NCBI GenBank assembly: GCA_001792895.1
Contig: MARA01000014.1
Span: 744,001-808,000 of the forward strand
From: Lentinus brumalis
Lineage: Eukaryota; Basidiomycota; Agaricomycetes; Polyporales; Polyporaceae
Direction: 5' to 3'
DNA: 64,000 nucleotides
The translations under genes were made by a program, and so were the position numbers. The notes under the pieces are model-generated. The model was not told the DNA's origin. It searched no databases and saw only the letters and a list, made by a program, of their open reading frames with translations. Each line of letters opens with the position of its first letter. Positions within the stretch are counted from its first letter, which is position 1. Positions 47,273-56,818 of the stretch are shown here, piece by piece.

Positions 47273-50200
47273 ATGTCCAAGGTCTGCTCGGAGTGTCATG
47301 CCGAGAAGACCCTGGACGCGTTCTCAATTCGCAAAAAGAACTCCGATGGCGGCAGGAAAGGCGAGCTCACTGCAAAATGTACCGACTGCATGAAGAAGGA
47401 GAATGCTCGGAAGCATAAGAAGCGGAAACTCCCGGAGGAAGCATGTGAGACGGCGGTTCAAGACCATGCCAATGAGAGCATGCTAGATGTCATCAGCATG
47501 CCAGCATTCCTCGCGACGCTATCAGCTGCCAAGGACGGGCCGATGGACATCAAGGCGCATGTGTCTGCCCTCGAGGCCGGACCTCTAGAAGCAGGAGAGA
47601 AAGCGCGCGCATGTGGGATAGCGGAGTTACTGGAGAAGCATCTACTGTGGCACTGGACGTGAGTACGGCTAATCTCTCATATGGTGTCCTTTCAATACAT
47701 GACATATAGCTTCGAGCGCAAGAAGGCACGTCACCGCGCAGGGGACACAGAGTTCGCGTTCAGCTGTGCTCAGTCCGAGAGCCGTGAACACAAGGTCAAG
47801 GTTCCAAAAGGAGACAAGGCTCGCACTACATGCCGCATGGATCGCTTCTCATGCGCCGGCTGGTTATATGTCATGGTAAAGAAGGACTCATACGACATGA
47901 TTATCAGAATTAAGCACGACTGCCATCACGTCGCATATTTTAACATCACCCTTCCTGACAAATGGAAGGACTACATCAAGAAGCAGGCGAGTACTCAAAC
48001 TCCGGGACAGGTAAGCACAAGTGCTGCTCTGCCTTGATATTCCAAGGTCGATGATCTCGACATCTGCTGAGATAGATTTGGGCGCATATTGTGCGCAAGG
48101 AAACCGATGGAAAAGCGGTCGACGACGTGCACATACCGTTCCAAGCGAAGGCGGTATACTATTACTGGCACATAGTCAGTAGGGACGAGTGGAAGCTTGC
48201 GCCCGATCCTCTCGAGTCAGCGCGTATGTACCTGGAGAAGAACAGCGGCGACCACCATGTTGCACTCTTGGACGTACAGGCTGAACCCGGGACAAAGGTC
48301 CTTGCGTTCCAGGTGACCGATTTCGTCCGAGTGTGGGGTGCGAGGACTCAATAGCTAGCTATGGATTCTACATGTGAGTAGCACGGGCATAAGCACATCT
48401 CTCTTCCTCCGGTACTTACGTTATGATCAGGGAACACGAACAACGGGAACTTCGAGTTGTTCAGCGCCGTTGCGGATGCGAATGGCTCCGGGATTCCTCT
48501 CGCATTTCTTCTCATTGCGACGTCCCCCCGGAAGCGGCTTCAGGAGCGAAGCAGGCAGTCCTAGAACGCTTCCTTCGTTGCCTCAAGACTCTAGGTGTCG
48601 AGCCGGAGTTCACTCTCACCGATAAAGACTGGTCAGAAATCAATGCCATGAACGCAGTCTGGCCGGACGCAAAACAGCAGTTATGCTTTTGGCATGGAAT
48701 CCGCGCCGTCAAGCAACGCATGGCGAAGACGAAGGAAACTCCTGCACATTACAACGCCGAGGAGGCCCACAGGGAGTTCTCTTTCATCGATGTTAACTTA
48801 CTGCCGGTTGGGCAACGTGACAGATCCATAGCGGTACAGTACCAAACTCATATGAATGAGTACTCGTATTAACTTTCAAGTTGCCCACAGATCCCTGCAC
48901 CTCCAGAGAAACCCCTGCCTCGAGTGCAGCTGCTCATCAACGGCCGCCCGACAGTTCTAACTCAGTCAATCCCGCGAATCGTGCTTCGCCCGGACGACGT
49001 CACGCGAGCTCTTGCAGCCACGCGCAATCCAAGGCCCTCCGCGAGCGGTGAGCAGGCTGAGGGTGTTCCGGAGATGGAGTGCTTCGACGTTGAAGCTCAG
49101 GACGGACACGGAGTGCAGCCTTCACGGGGTATCGAGCTATTTGTCGAGATGCAAGGCAACGCGGGCGGCGAGGACGGAAACAAAAGCGACGAGGAGGCCT
49201 TCTGGACAGGCAGCGGACAGAAGTACACAGATGACGATGAAGACATTCAGGACTGGGGACATGTAGATGACGAGGTTGAGTGGGACGCACGGGACAAGGA
49301 CGACATTCGAGCGCAGGTCGACGACTTCATGAACGACACCGGGAACATCAATGAGAGCGAGCCTGTGGACGAGGCAGAGCGTGGCAAACAGCCAGTAGAC
49401 AAGGCTACGTACTCCTTCTGCCCGCTACCTCACCGGCTGACCATACTACGCCTATTTGCAAAGCATGCATCCCAACACTCGCTGCTCCCAGAACGACACG
49501 GAGTACTGTACCATTTCACTCAATTCGCCAGGCCCTGTGACCTGTGACACGGCCTGGCGAACTTCAAAGTTCGCCAGTGGGGTCAGTGACAAGTGACAAG
49601 TGGCGAAATGTGCCGCAGAATTACCATATATGGTGCGCGCGTCAGCGCGCCGCCCGGAAGCGCCCATGAGCGCCCGGAGCCGAATTCGCCATCCAAGCTG
49701 GTGACCTGTGACATGCAGCAAAAATTCGCCATTTGGCGGACCCTGTGACATGTGACAAAACGAATTGAGTGAAATGGTACAGTACCCAGGAACGCCGAAG
49801 AGATCTGGCGAGACGCTGTCGAAGAGACATATCGGCACTGCAAAGCTAACAACCTCTGCGAAGTGTGGGCGTACCTCTGGAACTCATGGTACCGGCGCGA
49901 GCGTTGGAAGTTGTGGGCAAGGTCAGCATACCCCACCGCAATTCCATGCAAACGCACGACTATGATGGTTGAGGCTCTCTGGCGCAACCTCAAACGTCTA
50001 GTCCTTCATCTATACAACCGCCCCCCGTCGATCTCGTCGTCTACGCTATTGTAACAAGAACTCTCCCGCCATATCGCGTCACTTTACAGAGCATCATCAA
50101 GGACGCACGGCCCGGACGACCTCGATCTCTCACTCATATGCAGAAGGCACTCAAACGCGCGTGGAAACGACTTCTATCCGTCCCTATCAAAGGCTCGTAC

Positions 50201-50974
50201 AAGACAGCGCTGGAGTCCTTCACCTGCGACTGTGGTGCTCAAAAGTATCACTCGTACGTACTCTGCAAGCATCTCGTGCAAGCCGCCGGGTCCCATTCTC
50301 CCAAGTGGTGGGTGACGGTGGCCCGTTACCGCATCCCGCCCTTCTACACCGTCCCCATCAACAATGCCACTGCTGCCCCTCCAGAGTCCCGTATGCCGCA
50401 TGCGTGGCTCACTCGCATGCCGGGGAAGGGCAAGTCTTCTTCTGCAAGTCAAGTGAGAACGCTGCAGTCCGAGGATGCCGAGATGCCCGAACTGCCCGAA
50501 CTGCCCGGAGTTGTGCCGTCTTCTCCAGTAAGCAGTCAATCTGCTGTTTTGCCCCAACGTCTGATGCAATTACTATACACAGATTGACTCTTCGCCTAAT
50601 AAGCCGCCCCCAACAGGAGCGGACGGACTTATGAGGTCTCGGGCAGGCGGAGATGCCGGATTTGAGGTAAGTCTGTCTGATCAAACATCAACAGAGGTAG
50701 TGCTGATGTTTGACCACGATAGCTCGATGACATGGAGCTTGTCAGTTTGTTAGAGATGGCCCGGAAGCTTCGCTTAGGAGCAGACATACTCGAGGAACAA
50801 GCAGAGCGAGCAGAGCAAAGGTTCCTGGCCAACGCGAAGAGAGCCGTCAAGCCGGCAGTTGACTGGGTGACGAACATAGAACAGGAACTCAAACGTCGCA
50901 CTATGTCCACCACAAATGCGAACGTTCGTGGTCAGCCTGCACTTCGAGACATAATTGGCTACAAATTTCCGTAA
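47273..50974 (+). pseudogene. Mutator-like transposase with SWIM zinc finger, broken
   Basis: Seven exons can be traced (47273-47658, 47710-48010, 48076-48373, 48431-48833, 48891-50527, 50583-50666, 50723-50974). Domains in order: an N-terminal CxxC pair zinc finger (CSECHAEKTLDAF, CTDCMKK); a Cys/His finger as in FAR1/WRKY-type DNA-binding parts (CRMDRFSCAGW, HDCHH); the DDE core with LAMDST, FTLTDKDWSEINAM and LCFWHGIRAVKQRM; a SWIM finger (CDCGAQKYHSYVLCKH); and a helical C-terminus. Damage: an in-frame TAG at 48352-48354 just before LAMDST, one base missing in each of two C6 runs (48524-48529, 50021-50026), and a 277-bp MITE at 49506-49782. The two missing bases may be assembly errors; the stop and the insertion are not of that kind. 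Confidence 0.85.
49506..49782. mobile_element. 277-bp TA-flanked MITE nested in the transposase
   Basis: The ends are perfect inverted repeats beginning CTGTACCATTTCACTCAATT, and TA lies directly outside both (49504-49505, 49783-49784), as made by Tc1/mariner-type transposases. When the element and one TA are set aside, the transposase reading frame runs on without a break, so the insertion boundary is exact. Inside is a perfect hairpin (TGGCGAACTT at 49555-49564 with AAGTTCGCCA at 49567-49576) and repeated TGTGAC/GTGACA words. No coding capacity. Confidence 0.92.
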
Positions 50975-51143
50975 GTCCTACTCTCAGCTCTAGTGCTATG
51001 GGCTGTATCTCATCTATTGATGTACTCATAACGCCGCCTCACAGTTCTCCATAATTACTCTATGTGAAGTCTACAGTAGTTGTTGCAAACACGTAGTAGA
51101 CCTCCTGGATAAGCATGATAAGTATTGCGTAAGTAAGCAAACA

Positions 51144-51176
51144 AGCAGCCGGTAAGCAGCCGGTAAGCAGCCGGTA
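51144..51176. repeat. 11-bp tandem repeat, three copies
   Basis: AGCAGCCGGTA occurs three times head to tail between the transposase gene and the right inverted repeat. Similar GGTAAGTA and AAGTAA words continue to both sides. This may be a subterminal transposase-binding array; that is inference. Confidence 0.75.
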
Positions 51177-51587
51177 AGTACGCCTATAAGGCGAGGCTAA
51201 GCGCCAACTCGCGGACTTAGTTGAATTATTCCCAAAGTCTAGCTACAACCAGTGCCGTATCACTGCTTACATTTGCTTTATTGAGCATTCAAGATGGGTA
51301 AGAAACCGTTTTCGACCCCAGAAAGCCTTGATCAATACTGCTTGAGACCTCCGCTATACGGCGCTAAATCGAACTATAAGCAGTCAGTAAGTATCAATAA
51401 CAACTGACTCTCCACATTCTATTGAGATCAACTGCTAAAAAACTATTTTGGCATATAGCCCAGCATGCATAGAGTACGTCGGAGGCATTAAGGGCACTTT
51501 GAGTCTCTCGGCGGTTCCTTAACAATTCGGTCTTTCACGACTACGGTCTCTCCAGTAAGTAATCACTTATAAGCTCGCATAAGTAAC

Positions 51588-51729
51588 CGGAACAAAGTTC
51601 GGAGTTGATAGGCGCCCGATCCTGGTCTGGGCTGCGGAGGCCCGGGACGAAGTGGCTGTGAGCCCCGGATGATGGGCCTGAGCGGAGTTTGAAAGGCCAG
51701 GAAAACCGGGTGGGAGATTAACGTCAAGT
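51588..51729. repeat. Right terminal inverted repeat (142 bp)
   Basis: Reverse complement of 46884-47025 with two substitutions and no gap. CATT follows directly at 51730-51733. Confidence 0.92.
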
Positions 51730-51733
51730 CATT

Positions 51734-52669
51734 CGGGCCCACATCCTCTCAGAGCTGCATAGGACCGCCTCGGAACACCCTGGACCCTCTGCGGAGTCAG
51801 TCGCCGCATCGAGGTCCGGTGGAGCAGTACTTAGAGTGTGCTGGACAAGTTCTCTGGGCCTCTCTACCGTACAAGTCCCGGCCGAACGACGACCGACACG
51901 GTCAGTTCTCGTGGGACACGACGGACGTGACTGTAGAGCATTGTGGACGGGGCATTTTTCATGGTGGCGCACGCCGTGCACGATCGTATAGGGAAGCACA
52001 AGAACATCCACAGCTCCGGATTCGCTGTCAACGTCCTTGGGCCCGGCACTGCTGACGGGCAGACTGTACTTGGTGACCTGTGCGCATACTCTGGAAGAGG
52101 TGAGTGTCCGTCAACGGTACAGCGCGGTGAGCATCCAGTTCTGACACTCCTCCAGTATCGGACGCACTCTGTTGGGCAATGCTACTGTATGTGGAGATCC
52201 GCCACGACCAGGCTCTCCGATCAGCCCACAGCCTGTCCCATCACTGCGAGCAACTTGCGCTCGATTTGGAACCACATTTTGGCACTTTCCAGTGGTCAAC
52301 AGACGTACCAATGACGTTGGCGACGGTGAGCCCCGTTCGGACGTCGTGGCCAGGCTTTGCAAGGCTTTGAGTTCCTGCTTATGCTCACTGAGTCACAAAC
52401 ATTCGTGCGACTGAACCGATTCGCACCTTCGCAAGGCCGCTACTCGAGCATCATAGAGTATCTGTGTCTCTTCCAAGCTGACGCAAAGAACGCTCGCCCT
52501 CAGCCGCATAACAAAGCCTCTCTGCGAGTAAGTACGTCATGGTTGTCGGTGGGCCATATGCGTGAGTGACAAGCGTGCGTGTTTACGCCGCAATTTGAGG
52601 GATGAATACTAATGGCAGTCATTCAGGTCGACCGACTGGTTCGACTTCTGTATCAAGTACATAGTCTAG
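51734..52669 (+). pseudogene. Unknown gene split by the transposon after its first codons
   Basis: Exons can be proposed at 51734-51799, 51835-51900, 51937-52099, 52156-52325, 52354-52527 and 52619-52669, with phase kept. The reading has the look of real protein: SIVDGAFFMVAHAVHDRIGK, LCAYSGR, SDALCWAMLLYVEIRHDQAL, LEPHFGTFQWSTDVP, GFEFLLMLTESQTFVRLNRF, WFDFCIKYIV then TAG. On the other side of the transposon, ATG CTC ATT at 46875-46883 ends exactly at the insertion and would continue in frame into 51734, so the element probably sits nine bases into this gene. I do not recognise the family. Two proposed introns (35 and 28 bp) are shorter than usual, so the model or the gene is imperfect. Confidence 0.4.
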
Positions 52670-53160
52670 CCAATCAATTGTCATGAATCACTATACTCAC
52701 TACCGTTGGAAGCTCTCGCATGTCCCATCAATTCCGCACACAAGGTACATGCCGCTCGGCGGCGCTTCCCTAGTGAAGAGTGTCGTCAATAGTCGCCGAG
52801 CAGCTATGCCAAATCAGACGCTCGAGGACGCTCGCGACGGGACCTGACGGGACGGTCTCGGAAGAGGAGGATACTTGAACCATTCGAATTCTACCATGGT
52901 GTACACAGTGTCCATCTATACATCCTCGCTCTGCGACATTCAACATACGGGTTCACATCACTTTTCTGCCGTTTGGCCCGGAACCCAGCCAACTGCAGTG
53001 GCAGACTCGGTCGACAACCTCGAGCCTTCTCAGGGCACGGCCCTACCGTCGCTGCGATCGATATATAAGTACTATGGTTCACCCATATTGAACGCCTCTC
53101 ACGTGCGCAGCATGAGGCGTGTACCACTACTTGAGGGAGACCAACGGCTATACCAATGAG
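52670..53160. other. Intergenic between convergent genes
   Basis: About 490 bp between the split gene's stop and the stop of the DUF6697-like copy 3. Nothing recognised. Confidence 0.45.
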
Positions 53161-55852
53161 CTACGCATACATGTCATCGATGTTATGAGGGGAGACTGCC
53201 TCCGACCCCGGATCCGGGGTGGGACTTTCCTGCCGACTTGATATTCTGCGACGTTTCGATGGACTGCTACTCAGATCCTGCTGCTCCGTGGACGTCACCT
53301 CCAAATGCTGCAGGTATTCGGTGCCTTTCTCGACGAGCTGGCTGTAGAATTCCACATCGAACTCGATGCACTCCAGGCGGACGCACGGCGCCAGGAATGT
53401 ACCGTTGTCGTACCTTCGCCTGACGTCGTCCCTGGCCGGTGCATGTCCCTTGGGTAACTCCTTCCCGAGCTGACGTAGCTTCTTATTGATGTATGATAAC
53501 TTGACCTGCGTAGTGAGGAATCAGTTAGGTAGCTCAGCTTGTGAGGGGCCCGAGGATAGGAGAGTACTTACGCTCTCCGGTAAAGCAGCCCATTCCTCCT
53601 TCGTCAACGGGTTCTTCAAATTTGTCAAGCGATAGCGGCCATAGTAAAGAAAAACTTCGTTTGATCCGGTGCCGCTCCCCACGAAGAGATGGCAAGGCGA
53701 GTCAATCTCACCAAGCCTGTGTCCTGCAGCATCGTTGCGGATCTCCAGGTCAGACGTCAAAAGGCCGTGCATCCCGGTCCCTGGGGTAGCCACGTATAGC
53801 GGGACCAAGTCGCGCAGAGGTATGTCTCCATGTCGTACTGTAATGCCAGAGGAGTTGGCTTTCCGATGCTGATAGTGCAGAGTCTAGTCAGCAATGATCA
53901 CTGTACGAGTATCATGCGTGCTGTACTTACCGCACAGCCAACGCTTTCATTACATTGCCACCTAACATCGCCCTGAGAGACTGTCGAGTGAACATCGCGG
54001 GGGCTCCACTGCTCGAGGACAGGTCGACGGTGACAACGGATAACGCAGCAAGCTCGGCCGCACGATACTCGGGAGCGATTGCTCTTACACCGAAGGCAGA
54101 ACCGAATCCTTGCATGTGTTCCAGCGTAACTGGTCCGTCTCCCTCATTAGTTCGAGTTCTCTTCGTTGCAGCTGTCGTCGCCGCAGAGTTCCTGAGAGCA
54201 ACGTTTCACTTTAGACACAAAGTCATGGCCTCGGATGTTCATGAAATACTCCCATACCTCCCAGGGGTCTGTACTGGAACCCGTATCGTGAGGGACGTCT
54301 GAACTTCAGCATCCCGTCGCTCTTTTGTGACCTGTCAAATTACGGATCCATTCATTCAGCTCCATGGAGCCCGAGAAACGAGATGCCTGACGATACTGGA
54401 CCTGGGACGTCATTTGTTCAACTTGTCCCTCAAGGGCTTGATACTACACAGGGCTGTGAGTCTGTATATGGCGATACAAAATCAGAACCCCGTCAATCTC
54501 ACCAGCGATGCGAGCCTTTCTCGCTCGTTCTCTTCGGAAACGGCCCTCAAGTGGTTCCACTCAGCCTCCTGGCGCGTCTGCTTGAGTGTCGCCTCCATTT
54601 GCAACAACTGGGAAGACTGACAATGGACGAGCAATCCACGGTTTAGCATCCAATACGCATATCACTAGGTGATCAATCGGTTGCATACCATAGATCCTTG
54701 CACTGAACGCTCAGCTAGAATCTCGTTGTTCAGATCGTCGATGATGCCTTGCGCTTCCGCTATATATTTTGCGCGCTCGGCTTCTCTACGAGCGTTCTCG
54801 GACCTATAGAGGCCTCTTGCGCCCTTCAATTGTTCTGTTTGGGAATGCAGCTGTCCGTCCTGAACGCAAGGCTGACCTTGTTACGCACCTTTCAGCTGTT
54901 CGTTCTCGTCCCCAAGCTGTGTATAATTCGTCTGCAGCTGCGCGACATCCTTCCTCAAACTTTCGATCTGCGTCGAAAACACCCGAGTCAGCTTAATACA
55001 CTCCGTTGCCATCGAATCTGCTTCCGCACGCTGTGCATTGTTTGTCAGCTCTCAAGTAGGACGTATATTCGTCAGATGACATACGGCATCCCTGTACGAC
55101 GTGCCTAGCGTGACATGAGCTTCTAGGGTCTGTCGCAGGCACGCCGCAAGGCCTTGAACAAACCGAGGTTCGGAAATTCTTAACTGTATGTGAGAGGGTT
55201 GGTAATTCTGTAGTCGACACTGAAGCCACAGACGTATACGGTACATACACAAGGAGGGTGAGCGTGATTCTGAAGTTCCGCGGCGACATGGTCCACAATG
55301 TCTGACAAGCTTTGAGCCAAGCCGAGAGCAAATGTGTCGGTGGTGCTGATGAACTGCGGACCATACAGGGCACCATGAGCATCATGCATCGTTCGTAGAA
55401 GTTCGTAACTGACCTCTGGCTGAGTGCGCTCATCCTCTGCGCTCTGGCTCATCGCGAGCAGAGACTCGGAGTCTGCGTGTACAGCTATCACGTTCCTGTC
55501 GTTCCTCTTGCGAAATTCCTCCACAAACTGCGCGACCTGTGCGTCGTAAGATGTGATCACCGCAGCGTCGCAAAGTCGGTTCTTCGCTCACTTTGTGGGC
55601 ATCATCGGAGCTCTCGTAGAGCTCCGCGGCGTCGGCAGCCGCATCTGCCAGCTTGGCCGCAATATCGCGCGCAAATTCCGCGCGCACAAAGACATCCTGA
55701 AGCGACGAGTCAGTGTACGAACGCAGTCACGGCACGAGACGATCTGAGGCGACGGGACGGACCTCTGACGACGCCTCCAGCTGGGTGAAGAGCTGTGCGG
55801 CAACCTTCAACGCGCCATGTAAGCTGGTGGCGGCGCGGAGGACAGGGTCCAT
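53161..55852 (-). pseudogene. DUF6697-like coiled-coil protein, copy 3, interrupted
   Basis: Twelve exons on the minus strand match copy 2 one for one (55763-55852, 55592-55696, 55414-55536, 55249-55353, 55085-55183, 54689-55048, 54503-54616, 54402-54443, 54258-54331, 53931-54191, 53572-53868, 53161-53505), about 671 codons. The helical part (DIAAKLADAAADAAELYESS), coiled coil and family domain are present (SLRAMLGGN, HLFVGSG, YYGRYRLTN, APCVRLECIEFDVEFYSQLV), and the tail ends in HNIDDMYA as in copy 2. Two lesions: an in-frame TAA at 54881-54883 inside the coiled-coil exon, which is otherwise open and a multiple of three long, and a missing base near 53773-53775 just before the His-Gly of the domain. 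The latter may be a sequencing error. One intron is only 36 bp. Whether the gene is dead or misassembled is open. Confidence 0.7.
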
Positions 55853-56818
55853 CGTAGACAATCGATAGACGCGATGAGTGCACGTTGGGGTAAAACGCCG
55901 AAGTCCCTAGGTTGATCGGCGAGGTGACACTGGGAGATTGACGTTAAGATGTATAGTTTACTGCCAGACGTCGCAGAGCCGTTCAAAGGCCTCTGTTGAA
56001 GGAGGAGAGACCTGAGGCCTGAGGCCTGAAGGCGATCAAGGCGCGAGGACGGAAGTACGGAAGGTCCGCGAGTCTGCGGGGACCAACTTGAACGTCGAGG
56101 GCTTTCAGATGCGACGTCGTTGAGATTGACATCTGGCAGGTCAGTAGCTAGTAAGGATCACTGAATCCATTAGGACCCTTGAAGGCTTCCGCACTACAGT
56201 AGAAGTCTGCCTCTTCCACAAGCGACGCCGTTCTTTTGATTCCATGGAAGGAGCGCGTCCGGATCCGATGCTGTCATGTTCTGGTGTACAACATACTCTT
56301 CTGCCTCCTGGATGGCGCGGCGAGCAGCGCATGAGGCCTCACTGCAAGACTGAGGTCGTGTCGAATTTAATGTCCTTAGCGGTGCGTGGTGAAGGTGGCG
56401 GCTACTAGGTAGTAATCTCGCGGAGGTGTCCTGGTAAAATGTATGCCTTCGAGAGGCGCGCACGGCAACGCCGTAGAGCTCGGCGATACTCCGAGAGCAC
56501 TCTTGCCTTGCAACTGAATTGCCAGCCCACTTCGAAATCGGTTCTTGGTCTGTCTACCTGCGTTTCTTTGAGCGACAGTACGTGGTCAGAGTGATGTACA
56601 AGTGGCTGTGACCCACATATTTATAGCGATGCGGGACGCGTTATGAACATTTGGCTTCTGTTGCAGTGAGCGGCTCGACAAGTACCGCGGAAAGTTACGA
56701 TGGCGAGACCTGGGCTGGAAGCACATCCGCGGTCGCGCCTTGCACCGATACAGTGTTGTCAAAGTATGCAGCATACATGATGATGGACGTACAGCACCCC
56801 TAGCGATGCGGTGGATAC
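55853..56818. other. Intergenic
   Basis: About 970 bp between copies 3 and 4 on the same strand; it holds the copy 3 promoter. Overlapping short frames only. Confidence 0.5.

Larger units (their letters stand above)
46884..51729 (+). mobile_element. Mutator-like DNA transposon, 4,846 bp, with 142-bp terminal inverted repeats
   Basis: Terminal inverted repeats of 142 bp lie at 46884-47025 and 51588-51729 and differ at only two positions, so the insertion is recent. The outermost bases read ACTTGACGTTAATCTCCC. CATT flanks both ends (46880-46883 and 51730-51733), a 4-bp duplication, shorter than the 8-11 bp usual for Mutator-like elements. Inside is one transposase gene on the plus strand (47273-50974) with DDE, CxxH and SWIM signatures. 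A 277-bp MITE is nested in it. The 3' subterminal part has an 11-bp tandem repeat (51144-51176). The transposase frame is broken, so this copy is probably not autonomous as assembled. Confidence 0.9.

Noticed and set aside
54850..54895. A small intron removing the TAA in DUF6697-like copy 3
   Set aside because: The available splice sites give 12 bp, far too short, or 29 bp with the wrong phase; the whole exon is a multiple of three and open except for the stop.
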